DNA of 64,000 nucleotides from Ethanoligenens harbinense YUAN-3 (GTDB lineage: Bacteria > Bacillota > Clostridia > Oscillospirales > Ethanoligenentaceae): positions 2,617,501 to 2,681,500 of the forward strand of contig NC_014828.1 in NCBI RefSeq assembly GCF_000178115.2, in the 5' to 3' direction. Made by a program: the position numbers and the translations under genes. The stretch's first letter is position 1. Each line of letters opens with the position of its first letter. The notes beneath the pieces were generated by a model. The model saw nothing but the letters and a program-made list of their open reading frames with translations, did no database searches and was not told the DNA's origin. This document shows positions 1-7,758 of the stretch, piece by piece.

Positions 1-15
1 TACTGGAGCGTGTGT

Positions 16-246
16 ATGGAACATGGCCATTCCTGTCCGTGTGCCTCTACTTCTGCGGTCATGCAAGGGTTTAGCTTAGACACATGGGTTAGCTTGCTAT
101 CGGAAATGGAGCATGTGGCCGAGGACGCGGAAAAGGAGGACAGGAAGTTTTTGCTTGATCACGGCTGTACGTTCGAGCAGTATGTCAAAAATGGGTGCAA
201 GGATGAGCCGGATAATGATTATCCATGGCCGTCCGATAACGATTGA
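16..246 (+). CDS. Small hypothetical protein, possibly 5'-truncated
   Basis: A 76-residue acidic open frame starting at ATG 16, with a short purine-rich stretch (TGGAG) just upstream. The frame stays open to the window edge, so the true start could lie further left. The N-terminus carries several Cys and His residues, and the C-terminus is rich in Asp and Pro. I recognise no family. It reads in the same direction as the element genes that follow. Confidence 0.4.
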   Translation: MEHGHSCPCASTSAVMQGFSLDTWVSLLSEMEHVAEDAEKEDRKFLLDHGCTFEQYVKNGCKDEPDNDYPWPSDND

Positions 247-566
247 ACGATAGATTCAACTTCCTAATCTTCTGCCTACTGAATAGTAAGCCGAAACGGG
301 ACTTTGGTCCTGTCTGCCGGGAATGGCCGCCCGGCACTGAGGATGGCAGGCTGCTGTTATCAAAATTTGGGTGCCGATGACAGCGCTGGACGGGTCCCCC
401 TCCGTTCCACGCGCGAGGAGCTTGCGGTTAAATGCGCCGGTGCAGCCCAGCTTGTGGAATATGTCCACTAAGCCCCCAAGTGCGACAAATTGTCGCACTT
501 GGGGGTAAAAATCTAAAGACCAGCTTTTTCAGCAACTGCGACAATAAAAGATGGGAGGATGTGTAC
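247..566. other. 320-base gene-free stretch with a large inverted repeat
   Basis: No credible coding frame is seen; the minus-strand frames here lack ribosome binding sites. The main content is the perfect inverted repeat at 473-505. A half-site of the same motif (CTGCGACAAT) lies at about 536-545, just before the ribosome binding site of the gene at 567. Confidence 0.5.
473..505. repeat. 33-base perfect inverted repeat, core GCGACAA-A-TTGTCGC
   Basis: Two 16-base arms flank a single central A. The outer part is CCCCCAAG/CTTGGGGG and the inner part TGCGACAA/TTGTCGCA. No T-tract follows, so it is not an ordinary terminator. The same inner core recurs at 1645-1667 with different outer arms, which points to a protein site or cruciform more than to chance folding. 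Confidence 0.7.
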
Positions 567-1019
567 ATGCGCAAAAAAGACATAATAGAAGCAAGAGAAG
601 CAATGAAAGGGACGTATCCGGAAATATTGCGGAAATTAAACGCTCTTATCGCCATCGGAAGGGGCCGCGCTCTTTTTACGGCAGTAATCTATATTGAAGA
701 CAATAAGACTTTGACAACTTCTCAAAAGCAATATATACTGAATAAAGTGGAAGCGGCGCAACATGAATGCAGGAGATTTCTGTACATTGGATGGCGCTTT
801 GTCTGGCAGCTTCCCGTAGAAATGCGGGATGGCGTCGCTTATATGGATACGTTCAGATATATTCGATATCTTCCGGCCGGGCGACAACAGTTCAGGCTGC
901 TCTTGAAACTGATAAAAATGGCGAACCATGAAAGCAACCCTGATTTTATTAAAAGCAGCTACAAGAAAGATCTATATTATGACGCGTATCGTGTATTGCG
1001 CAATTATTACATAAAATAA
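567..1019 (+). CDS. Hypothetical basic protein
   Basis: A 150-residue protein starting at ATG 567 behind a clear GGGAGG site at 553-558. It is Arg/Lys/Tyr-rich, mostly helical in appearance, with no membrane segment and no motif I recognise. A GCGACAA half-site and the full inverted repeat lie in its leader. It is followed after about 20 bases by the acetyltransferase-like gene, so the two may be co-transcribed. Confidence 0.5.
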   Translation: MRKKDIIEAREAMKGTYPEILRKLNALIAIGRGRALFTAVIYIEDNKTLTTSQKQYILNKVEAAQHECRRFLYIGWRFVWQLPVEMRDGVAYMDTFRYIRYLPAGRQQFRLLLKLIKMANHESNPDFIKSSYKKDLYYDAYRVLRNYYIK

Positions 1020-1040
1020 CATTCCATAGGATGTGATTGC

Positions 1041-1601
1041 TTGTTCCGTTGCAAAAAGGAAATTGAAGAGCTTAGAAAAAGCAATGAGGAACAAAAGAAA
1101 CTGATATGCAAGCAATCTATCCTGTTGAAGGATCATCAGGTGCTTTTGGAAAACGCCGATCGCATACAGCAAGAGGGTGACTTCCATCTATACATCCAAG
1201 ACGGACATTTGCATTACATACAGATCAAACCGGAAAAAACGGATTTTGTTTATACAGTAACATTTTCTGTTTACAGACTGAGTCAACACTATTATTCCTC
1301 TGGAGCCTGGATTTCACAAGCGGTGGGTAATATAGTAATGTGCCAAGATACTGATTTTCCTTATAAAACCAATAATACGTTTGATCTTACAAGCTTAGAT
1401 ACCATACCTGATTACCAAAGGCAAGGTCATGCCAGCCATTTGATTTCTGCGATTCTTTCATTTTCTTATGAGCACAAAGTTCAATTGGTCTCGGGAGACT
1501 TATATGCAGAAACACCTATCGGAATAGATAATTTGAGGAATTTTTATCAGAAAAATGGATTTAAGGTAGGGAAAAGCTCATTTAGTATGGCACTAAAATA
1601 G
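1041..1601 (+). CDS. GNAT-like N-acetyltransferase with N-terminal coiled coil
   Basis: A 186-residue protein. Residues 1-40 are a charged coiled coil (KKEIEELRKSNEEQKKL). The C-terminal half has the GNAT acetyl-CoA-binding pattern: an IPDYQRQGHASHLI-type loop and helix near residues 122-140, then NLRNFYQKNGF near 165-175, which is the usual last strand of the fold. The substrate is unknown. The proposed start is TTG 1041 with only a weak ribosome binding site, so the start is uncertain. A strong terminator follows directly. Confidence 0.6.
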   Translation: MFRCKKEIEELRKSNEEQKKLICKQSILLKDHQVLLENADRIQQEGDFHLYIQDGHLHYIQIKPEKTDFVYTVTFSVYRLSQHYYSSGAWISQAVGNIVMCQDTDFPYKTNNTFDLTSLDTIPDYQRQGHASHLISAILSFSYEHKVQLVSGDLYAETPIGIDNLRNFYQKNGFKVGKSSFSMALK

Positions 1602-1610
1602 AATCGTATC

Positions 1611-1647
1611 GTAAAAGCAGCCTTCCAACCGGAAGGCTGCTTTTTAC
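1611..1647 (+). terminator. Rho-independent terminator
   Basis: An 11-bp stem AGCAGCCTTCC/GGAAGGCTGCT with AACC loop and a five-T run. It ends the 567-1601 unit and touches the inverted repeat at 1645. Confidence 0.85.
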
Positions 1648-1667
1648 TGCGACAATTTGTCGCAGTA
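1645..1667. repeat. 23-base inverted repeat, second copy of the GCGACAA core
   Basis: Arms TACTGCGACAA and TTGTCGCAGTA flank a central T. It lies 27 bases before the start of the leucine-rich-repeat gene. A third, shorter copy (CGACAATTTGTCG) lies inside coding sequence at 18813-18825. Confidence 0.65.
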
Positions 1668-1694
1668 GTGCTTGTTGTGAAAGGATACGCCAAT

Positions 1695-2474
1695 ATGTGC
1701 AAGATGGTAATTGAAGATGGAGTACTGAAGGAATATGAGGGTGCCAAGGCAGTGGTCACGGTTCCCAATGGCGTACACACAATCGGTTGCAGGGCGTTTG
1801 CTCAATGCGACAGTATACAAAGCATTCATTTACCGGAAGGGCTGACCACGATCGGAATCGGTGCGTTTGAAAATTGCAAAGCCTTGAGAGAGGTCTTTCT
1901 CCCTTCCACAGTGACGCTAATTGAGGATCAGCCGTTTTCCAGTTGCGTCTCCCTCAAAAAAATAGAGGTCGCAACTGGAAATAAGCAGTTTCGGTCAACG
2001 GACGACATCTTGTTCAGCCGGGATTTCACAACACTTCTCAGATATCCTCCCGCAAGGCGTTATATAGATTACACGATACCACACGGTGTTCGGACAATTG
2101 CTGATGGTGCGTTTCAAGAATGCGCAAATCTGGCAGCGCTCTTTATTCCGTGCAGCGTGACAAAATTGGGAAGCGAGTCTTTTTGCTATTGCAGCCAACT
2201 ACACACGGTCATGCTTTCAAGCGGCATTACGGTAATTCCTTATTTCGCATTCTCTGACTGCAGCAATCTAGAGTATATTGCATTGCCAGACAATCTAAAA
2301 AAAATAGAAGAGGGTGCATTCTCCGGAACGGGGTTGAAATATATCCAAATTCCGGACACTGTCGAAGAAATCGAATTCGATGCCTTTGCCGATTGCTTGG
2401 CACTGGATGACATAAAGGTAGGTTCCCATACCGAAATGGACACCCACGCAATGCACATTTACGGCGATGACTGA
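1695..2474 (+). CDS. BspA-type leucine-rich repeat protein
   Basis: A 259-residue protein starting at ATG 1695 with AAAGGA ten bases upstream. It is almost wholly built of LRR_5 (BspA/TpLRR) repeats of about 23 residues, with the signature I..GAF..C..L..I.LP..V..I. At least eight copies are visible, for example IGIGAFENCKALREVFLPS. There is no signal peptide, so it is either cytoplasmic or exported by another route. BspA-type repeats bind proteins and are common in surface proteins of gut bacteria. The ligand is unknown. Confidence 0.8.
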   Translation: MCKMVIEDGVLKEYEGAKAVVTVPNGVHTIGCRAFAQCDSIQSIHLPEGLTTIGIGAFENCKALREVFLPSTVTLIEDQPFSSCVSLKKIEVATGNKQFRSTDDILFSRDFTTLLRYPPARRYIDYTIPHGVRTIADGAFQECANLAALFIPCSVTKLGSESFCYCSQLHTVMLSSGITVIPYFAFSDCSNLEYIALPDNLKKIEEGAFSGTGLKYIQIPDTVEEIEFDAFADCLALDDIKVGSHTEMDTHAMHIYGDD

Positions 2475-2547
2475 ACGTAATCCCGTTGCTTTTACTCCAG
2501 CAGCAAGGTATACTGAATAAAAATGCTGTCGGGAGGATTGCGCGAAC

Positions 2548-3105
2548 ATGAACGAACAAGCCAGTCTGCCAGAAATTATGGAAGTACCAATTCGGAAAAT
2601 CCAAACAGATACCGCAATAGATTCAGAAAAAAGATTTTCCAGTAGCTATATAGCGGAATTTATCAAAACGATGGATAATACCAACAGTGATATTTGTTGG
2701 CCTATACTCGTTAATTATAGGGCTGGAGTTTACCGGCTGCTTTCGGGTTTATTCTTCTTGGATGTCTACTTATATATGGCTGTAGATAGGGCAGTCTGTA
2801 TTGTCTATCGTGACCTTACGGAGCTTGATGAGATTCGTTATGCATCTGCCGCACAGATGTGCAAACCGACATCAAGTTCCAGACTCAAGCATTTTATTTA
2901 CTTGTATCATGGGCTTGGGATTGGAAATGGAATGGGGAAGCACGAGAGGCGCAAAGAGATTGGTCGGATTATGTGTGAAACGCCCAGGCAAATTCAAAAA
3001 TATGAGCGTATATTTTTAAAAGGTGATAAACAGCTCATACACGACGTATTACATGATCGCCTTGGTACGAACAAAGCTATTGAGATAATTAAAGCAAACA
3101 AATAG
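2548..3105 (+). CDS. ParB-like protein without the CTP-binding motif
   Basis: A 185-residue protein starting at ATG 2548 behind GGGAGG. Residues 10-100 follow the ParB N-terminal fold (VPIRKIQTD..., PILVNYRAGVYRLLSG). The place where ParB proteins carry GERRxRA reads instead GLFFLDVYL, so CTP binding is not expected. Residues 130-160 (HERRKEIGRIMCETPRQIQKYERI) look like a ParB helix-turn-helix. It may be a DNA-binding adaptor or a competitor of the full ParB encoded at 8557. No ParA neighbour is present here. Confidence 0.6.
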   Translation: MNEQASLPEIMEVPIRKIQTDTAIDSEKRFSSSYIAEFIKTMDNTNSDICWPILVNYRAGVYRLLSGLFFLDVYLYMAVDRAVCIVYRDLTELDEIRYASAAQMCKPTSSSRLKHFIYLYHGLGIGNGMGKHERRKEIGRIMCETPRQIQKYERIFLKGDKQLIHDVLHDRLGTNKAIEIIKANK

Positions 3106-3110
3106 ATTGA

Positions 3111-3121
3111 GAACCGGTTCC
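3111..3121. promoter_or_regulatory. Element palindrome, variant GAACCGGTTCC
   Basis: One base short of the full 12-bp palindrome (AGAACCGGTTCC). It lies right after the stop codon of the ParB-like gene and before its terminator. Confidence 0.5.
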
Positions 3122-3125
3122 AAGA

Positions 3126-3156
3126 AGCAGCCGCCTACGGGTTGGCTGCTTTTTTT
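3126..3156 (+). terminator. Rho-independent terminator
   Basis: Stem AGCAGCC/GGCTGCT with an imperfect inner part, followed by T7. The sequence CATAGGGTGGAGG comes just after it; a similar block follows three other terminators in the element. Confidence 0.8.
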
Positions 3157-3180
3157 ATGTCATAGGGTGGAGGTGTTATT

Positions 3181-3447
3181 ATGGACAACACGATTCTACC
3201 GCAACAGGCTTTGGCTGTCAAAGAGCTGCTTCATACTTTCAATTCCACTTGCGGGGGGCAGATAGGCTTCTGGGATCGCCCCTGCCCTGAAGAAGACATT
3301 TTGGCAGCAAGACGTAAACTCGAACAAATTTTTTCTCCTGAGCAGGAAGATCTGTATATCGAAACTGTTAAAAAACTTTGTGCGATCGGCAGATGGCGGT
3401 TTAACGAAGTCTACCGGAAACGGCATTTTCGGAATAACCCAGATTAA
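3181..3447 (+). CDS. Hypothetical protein
   Basis: An 88-residue protein starting at ATG 3181 after GGAGGTG. It has a mixed-charge, mainly helical sequence with a Cys-Gly-Gly segment near residue 25 and a basic C-terminus. No known family is recognised. Confidence 0.45.
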   Translation: MDNTILPQQALAVKELLHTFNSTCGGQIGFWDRPCPEEDILAARRKLEQIFSPEQEDLYIETVKKLCAIGRWRFNEVYRKRHFRNNPD

Positions 3448-3475
3448 AGTGTCCAAAAACGACGGAGGAATTTAT

Positions 3476-3817
3476 ATGGTTAAAATTACGATATTTGTTG
3501 TGGTATTTTGTTTGATAAGCGGAATTCTTGGCTCCATTGTAAGAGGCATCTCCAGTCAGCAGCACAAGGATTATCTGGCTGTTACATCAATGAATTTTTC
3601 GGACATCCACGTTGGCCAGTCCATCAATCTCCAAAATTATGATGTAGAAGTGAAATCAGGAAACACCAGTATTTTGCAGTTCAGAACCAGCGACGATCAC
3701 GGCCTCTTTTCCGATAATAAAGATATTATTTGGGGTGCTGGGGTTGGCGATACGACACTCATGATTTGCGATAAAAGCAGCGATGCTTATAAGATCGTCA
3801 AGGTGCATGTGGAATAA
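3476..3817 (+). CDS. Membrane-anchored small beta-domain protein, paralogue A
   Basis: A 113-residue protein starting at ATG 3476 after GACGGAGG. Residues 3-25 are a single membrane segment, and the remainder is an extracytoplasmic beta-rich domain resembling short Ig-like folds (VGQSINLQNY...VKSGNTSIL...GDTTLMI...YKIVKVHVE). It is clearly paralogous to the protein at 3934, sharing the whole domain. Function is unknown. Confidence 0.55.
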   Translation: MVKITIFVVVFCLISGILGSIVRGISSQQHKDYLAVTSMNFSDIHVGQSINLQNYDVEVKSGNTSILQFRTSDDHGLFSDNKDIIWGAGVGDTTLMICDKSSDAYKIVKVHVE

Positions 3818-3933
3818 GGAACAAGGGCGGTGTACTTAACAGTGGGGAGGGCGGCGTCCACTGGCACAGCCACTGTTCTGGTGACAAACAAGATCGGTGA
3901 CGTTCATGACAAAAGGAGAATTGAGGAAACTTT

Positions 3934-4293
3934 ATGTTTGATAAAGATGATCTGCTCGCATATTTGACTGTCGTTATTGCAATGGCTTTTGTTGTTGGGG
4001 CGGGGATATGGGCAACAACAAGGGAATCAGATCAGGAGCACAGAGATTATATTGCCGCAGTCAAAATAGACATGTCCCATTTAAAAGTCGGACAATCCAT
4101 CGATTTGCAAAATTACAGAATTGATTTGAAATCGGGCAACAGCAATATCTTGAAAGTTCGAACGTTTGATGACAATGATTTGCTTCCTGGAAACAAATAC
4201 ATTGTGTTGGCGGTGGCTGCCGGTAACACAACCTTAATGATCCACGACACAAGAAGTAATGCGTACAAGATCATCAAGGTGCATGTAGAATAG
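3934..4293 (+). CDS. Membrane-anchored small beta-domain protein, paralogue B
   Basis: A 119-residue protein with a membrane helix at about residues 8-27 and an extracytoplasmic domain (VGQSIDLQNY, KSGNSNIL, TTLMIHD, YKIIKVHVE) matching its neighbour at 3476. The two genes are a diverged tandem duplication. The 116 bases between them contain no gene. Confidence 0.55.
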   Translation: MFDKDDLLAYLTVVIAMAFVVGAGIWATTRESDQEHRDYIAAVKIDMSHLKVGQSIDLQNYRIDLKSGNSNILKVRTFDDNDLLPGNKYIVLAVAAGNTTLMIHDTRSNAYKIIKVHVE

Positions 4294-4304
4294 GAGAAAC
4301 CTGA

Positions 4305-4457
4305 ATGACTGCAAAAATCATATGGATTTGCGTCTTGGTCTTCTGGATAGGCCTTGGAATTTTCCGTTGCGTCAAGAAAAAGCACTCCATTGTATCTGAG
4401 GTGTATACGGACTTTTATGTGAGTCTAATCATCTTCCTGTTTCTGATTACAAAATAG
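4305..4457 (+). CDS. Small two-helix membrane protein
   Basis: A 50-residue protein starting at ATG 4305 behind AGGAGA. It has two hydrophobic segments (residues 5-20 and 36-48) separated by a basic CVKKKH loop. It sits between other small membrane genes in one direction, so it is probably in the same transcript as 3934. Function is unknown. Confidence 0.5.
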   Translation: MTAKIIWICVLVFWIGLGIFRCVKKKHSIVSEVYTDFYVSLIIFLFLITK

Positions 4458-4510
4458 AAACAGCGCGGAGGACGGCCGGTATGGCCGTAATTTCATTTGG
4501 AGGAAAGCAC

Positions 4511-4846
4511 ATGGCATGGATTAAAATTATAGTTCCCTTTGTGATCTTATTTGTTGTTTTATTTTTTGCACTTCCAGTGTGGACGAAAAGATATTCAGCA
4601 GTAATAGGGTGTGCTGCACTAATATTATCTTTTGGATTACAAGTGTTAATCGTTGTTTGGAATATTAACCAGGGTAAAACTGAACAATTCCTCAAAGTCC
4701 TACAATCTAGTCAACACGAGCATATTTTGAGCGCAGAAAAAACCAAATGGAACAGTTGGCTGTCAAAAGCTCAGGCTGATGTAAGATCAAAGGGAGAATG
4801 GTCTTTTTATTCATATAAAATTTTGCAATATGAACCGTTGCACTAA
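4511..4846 (+). CDS. Hypothetical membrane protein
   Basis: A 111-residue protein starting at ATG 4511, chosen because GGAGG lies seven bases upstream. Two membrane helices occupy residues 4-22 and 29-50. The C-terminal half is soluble, charged and Trp-containing. It ends two bases before the end of a convergent reverse-strand gene. Confidence 0.5.
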   Translation: MAWIKIIVPFVILFVVLFFALPVWTKRYSAVIGCAALILSFGLQVLIVVWNINQGKTEQFLKVLQSSQHEHILSAEKTKWNSWLSKAQADVRSKGEWSFYSYKILQYEPLH

Positions 4847-4848
4847 TA

Positions 4849-5487
4849 TCAGAACTCTCTTGCTATTAATATAAGACAGACAAGCACATAAAAATATAAT
4901 ATTGCCATTACAATAGTCATTCTAATGTCGTGTACCTTTGTGATTGACATAACTTCCCAAAAAGCAGTCGCAATTGCCAAAGATATAATAAAAGACCAAA
5001 ACAAAAATTTCTTTAAAAATGACCATGATTTCATTTGGCGAAAAAATCCCATAGATGGATAGCCCAATCGCTTTTTTGTTAAATAATATTGATCGTTTAT
5101 GAGACGAATCAATTCTTTGTATTTTTTTATAATCTCTTTATCGCTTACAGATGTGGAATAAAGCTTGCCTATTTGTTTATAAAGGTTATGAATGCTTTCT
5201 GGAATCAAAAGGTAGTATCTATCAAAGTAAGGCCATATAGTTTCACAAAATGCTTTTATATTTATAAGGTCAATGTTCTTAACTTTTTGTAAGTTATAGC
5301 TTTCCCATTTTCTATGCATAGGAAGATAAACATCCAAAAGTTGTTTTCTGTATATTTCTTGTCTTTCTTTTCGATGGGATTGAAATTTTCCTGCTTGAAA
5401 TGTCATAAACCCTGTCAGTACTGCAATCAAAATCGGAACAAAAGGTGATGCATATTGAATTATAGATTCCCAAGCCTTGTCAGACAT
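4849..5487 (-). CDS. AT-rich cargo membrane protein, function unknown
   Basis: A 212-residue protein starting at 5487, with GGGAG seven bases before the ATG. There is one membrane segment near residues 14-30, a long soluble helical region rich in Lys/Tyr (HRKERQEIYRKQLLDVYLP), and two membrane segments near 160-205. It runs against all neighbouring genes and is clearly more AT-rich than they are, which suggests recent acquisition. Membrane-plus-helical layouts like this occur among phage-defence effectors, but nothing here proves that role. Confidence 0.55.
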   Translation of the reverse strand: MSDKAWESIIQYASPFVPILIAVLTGFMTFQAGKFQSHRKERQEIYRKQLLDVYLPMHRKWESYNLQKVKNIDLINIKAFCETIWPYFDRYYLLIPESIHNLYKQIGKLYSTSVSDKEIIKKYKELIRLINDQYYLTKKRLGYPSMGFFRQMKSWSFLKKFLFWSFIISLAIATAFWEVMSITKVHDIRMTIVMAILYFYVLVCLILIAREF

Positions 5488-5551
5488 ATCGATTCTCCCA
5501 ATGATTTTTTGACAAAAGTTGATGTGGTAGTGGTAGAACAACAAAAATTTC

Positions 5552-5589
5552 GTGGACTTGATTTTATCATGTGGACTTAATTTTATCAT
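5552..5589 (+). repeat. Two head-to-tail 19-base repeats upstream of ssb
   Basis: GTGGACTTGATTTTATCAT (5552-5570) is followed at once by the same sequence with one change (5571-5589). They lie between the divergent cargo gene and ssb and could be operators. Confidence 0.5.
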
Positions 5590-5633
5590 AATGAACAGTA
5601 TTAGCACAAGATATTAAAAGGAGAATCTACACC

Positions 5634-6080
5634 ATGCTTAATGTAGTAGCACTCAACGGTCGGTTGACCGCCGACCCGGAACTCCGGCACACCAGCAACG
5701 ACATCGCCGTTACATCCTTTTCCCTGGCGGTAGACCGCAGCTATTCCCGTTCCAGCACGGAGCGTCAGACGGATTTTATCGACATCGTTTGTTGGCGCAA
5801 CACTGCTGAGTTTGCCAGCAAGTATTTTCACAAAGGCCAGCTGATCGCGGTGGAAGGGTCTATCCAGACCCGCAGTTACACCGATCGGGACGGCAACAAA
5901 CGCAGGGCGCTTGAAGTGGTCGCAAATAACGTGCATTTTGCAGAGCCGAAAAGAGCTGCTGAAAGACCTGCGGGGAGCTCAGAGGGCAATGCCACGGATG
6001 ATCCCCTTCCTCCTCCCCCGGTTGCTGGTGACAGCAGAGATTTCGTAGAGATCGACGTGACAGATGATTTACCGTTCTGA
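5634..6080 (+). CDS. ssb: Single-stranded DNA-binding protein
   Basis: A 148-residue SSB. The OB fold covers residues 1-105 (LNVVALNGRLTADPELRHT, VDRSY, DFIDIVCWRNTAEFASKYFHKG, VEGSIQTRSYTD). A Pro/Ser linker follows, and the acidic tip DDLPF recruits partner proteins. AAAGGAG lies before ATG 5634. Element-borne SSBs protect the transferred strand. It heads a cluster of DNA-processing genes running to parB. Confidence 0.93.
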   Translation: MLNVVALNGRLTADPELRHTSNDIAVTSFSLAVDRSYSRSSTERQTDFIDIVCWRNTAEFASKYFHKGQLIAVEGSIQTRSYTDRDGNKRRALEVVANNVHFAEPKRAAERPAGSSEGNATDDPLPPPPVAGDSRDFVEIDVTDDLPF

Positions 6081-6084
6081 TTCG

Positions 6085-6096
6085 GGAACCGGTTCC
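6085..6096. promoter_or_regulatory. GGAACCGGTTCC palindrome (perfect)
   Basis: Lies five bases after the ssb stop codon, within a longer block (CCGTTCTGATT...AATTT) repeated at 6795-6820. Confidence 0.7.
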
Positions 6097-6152
6097 AATT
6101 TTTATGCGCTGCTTTGACGATGAATGACAGTCTCATAAGATGGAGGCCACCC

Positions 6153-6776
6153 ATGGAAACACTCCTGACAAAACGAATTAAATCCTTGACGCACGGGTAC
6201 CGGCCTAAAATGCCAAGTGCTATGAGAACCATCCGCTGGGCCGATGAGGTATGGACACCTAGCGGCATTGTGGACAGCATTCGATTTGAAGATTATCCAC
6301 GCGAAGAACAGTACCTGTGTAAACTAATAGACACTGCTTGCTATTCTGACCGTGATAACCACACAACTGCAATTATGCACCCCAGGTTGGTTTTCGGACA
6401 ATGTTTTCGGGATGGGAACAAAGAAAAAAGCGAGGAAAAATGTCGCGGTTGCGCCATGCGAGAGCATCTTTGGAATGTTGGCATGATGGTGACGTGTTTT
6501 GAAGTGAAGATTACATATGCAGATTTCAAGAGTAAAAACGGCCACAATTTTCACGGCAATGAAAATTACTATTGCGTCCCAAAGGCGCTGGCACCCAAAA
6601 TAGCGCCGGAGATTTTGGATGATATCGGCATCCTTACTTATTATGAGGGTGAGAAGGGCTTTGGGCTTCGCAAATTCAAGAATCCGAACTGGCGTGACAT
6701 TGCCGCAGAAACAAAGACGTTGCTACTCTATAATGCTATGAAAAAATGGTGTGATGGGGCGACATTTATAGAATAG
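6153..6776 (+). CDS. MmcB-like PD-(D/E)XK-fold protein
   Basis: A 207-residue protein starting at ATG 6153 with GGAGG eight bases upstream. The segment ADEVWTPSGIVDSIR followed by CFEVKITYADFKSKNGHNF matches the arrangement of MmcB-like proteins, in which a restriction-endonuclease-like fold carries D...ExK. The residues visible are Asp in GIVD and Glu-Val-Lys. Four Cys residues near 100-115 (QCFRD...KCRGCAM) could bind zinc. It probably handles DNA damage or replication intermediates. The family assignment is from motif memory only. Confidence 0.5.
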   Translation: METLLTKRIKSLTHGYRPKMPSAMRTIRWADEVWTPSGIVDSIRFEDYPREEQYLCKLIDTACYSDRDNHTTAIMHPRLVFGQCFRDGNKEKSEEKCRGCAMREHLWNVGMMVTCFEVKITYADFKSKNGHNFHGNENYYCVPKALAPKIAPEILDDIGILTYYEGEKGFGLRKFKNPNWRDIAAETKTLLLYNAMKKWCDGATFIE

Positions 6777-6804
6777 GAGCCCGCAAAGGAGCCGTTCTGA
6801 TTTT

Positions 6805-6816
6805 GGAACCGGTTCC
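6805..6816. promoter_or_regulatory. GGAACCGGTTCC palindrome (perfect)
   Basis: Between the nuclease-fold gene and the next small gene, 36 bases before the latter's start. Confidence 0.7.
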
Positions 6817-6851
6817 AATTTGTTGTGTGCATTTTTATGGGAGGACTCGTC

Positions 6852-7082
6852 ATGAAAAATAAGCTTGTTGACTTGAACAATCATCTGTTTGCTGAATTGG
6901 AACGATTGAGTGAAGAAGATCTGAAAGGTGAAAAGCTCACTGAGGAAATCAACCGTTCAAAGGCCGTCGCGGACATTGCATCAAAAATCATCGCCAACGG
7001 TGCACTTGCGCTGAAGTCAAAACTCGCCACCGAAAAATCCAATGATGCAGATCTCCGTTTGCCTACGATGCTGGAGGAGTGA
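6852..7082 (+). CDS. Small phage-like hypothetical protein
   Basis: A 76-residue all-helical acidic protein starting at ATG 6852 after GGGAGGA. It resembles the small proteins that often precede HNH genes in phages and mobile elements. Its stop codon is one base from the HNH start, so the two are translationally coupled. Confidence 0.5.
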   Translation: MKNKLVDLNNHLFAELERLSEEDLKGEKLTEEINRSKAVADIASKIIANGALALKSKLATEKSNDADLRLPTMLEE

Positions 7083-7083
7083 G

Positions 7084-7683
7084 ATGTCCCACCTTTTTTC
7101 GCATGAGGAAGCGATGTTTATTATTTCTCATGCACGGGAAAACAGCCAACAGGAGCTGACTAATCAGATGAACGCAGCATTCGGCCTTTCTCTTGAAAAA
7201 AAGCAAATCGCGGCGTATATAAAAAATCACCACATCTACACCGGGCGCACAGGGCGGTTCTCAAAAGGCCATGTGCCGCCCAATAAGGGCAAACACTCAC
7301 ATAATCCCGGCTGTGAAGCGACTCAGTTTCGCCCGGGTCATCAACCCGCAAATCATAGGCCGGTCGGAAGTGAACGGGTTAATGTAATGGGCTATGTTGA
7401 AATCAAAGCGGCAGAACCAAAAACATGGAAAATGAAACATGTGGTTATATGGGAAGCTGCGAATGGACCTGTTCCCGATGGCCATGTTATTATTTTTGGC
7501 GATGGGAACCGACTCAATTTTTCGGTTGATAATCTAATTTTGGTTTCCAAACGGGAACTTTTGGTGCTGAACCGCAAGGGATTGATCCAGAACGACACTG
7601 AGCTGACAAAGTCCGGGACACTGGTCGCGCAGCTTATTGTGAAATATGCTGACCGGGAAAAAGAGTCCAAACGGGACGGGTAA
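7084..7683 (+). CDS. HNH endonuclease
   Basis: A 199-residue protein starting at ATG 7084 behind GGAGGAG. An N-terminal helical DNA-binding part (residues 5-50) precedes a GRFSKGHVPPNKGKH segment. The HNH core follows: KHVVIWEAANGPVPDGHVIIFGDGNRLNFSVDNL, where His, Asp and the Asn of DNL occupy the metal-finger positions. The usual second His after GHVI is replaced by Ile-Phe, so activity is uncertain. Such genes are common in phages and conjugative elements. Confidence 0.8.
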   Translation: MSHLFSHEEAMFIISHARENSQQELTNQMNAAFGLSLEKKQIAAYIKNHHIYTGRTGRFSKGHVPPNKGKHSHNPGCEATQFRPGHQPANHRPVGSERVNVMGYVEIKAAEPKTWKMKHVVIWEAANGPVPDGHVIIFGDGNRLNFSVDNLILVSKRELLVLNRKGLIQNDTELTKSGTLVAQLIVKYADREKESKRDG

Positions 7684-7691
7684 GTCATGCG

Positions 7692-7703
7692 GGAACCAGT
7701 TCC
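7692..7703. promoter_or_regulatory. GGAACCAGTTCC near-palindrome upstream of parA
   Basis: One base off the perfect palindrome. It sits in the 75-base gap between the HNH gene and parA, where a partition operon is usually self-regulated. Confidence 0.65.
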
Positions 7704-7758
7704 AAATCTACATATAAGCTGGAGATACAGCTGAGTTGACAGAAAGAGGTAATGTAAA

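Noticed and set aside
7464-7475. GGACCTGTTCCC as another copy of the element palindrome
   Set aside because: It matches poorly, and the protein segment NGPVPDGHVI is a conserved part of HNH nucleases, which explains the bases.
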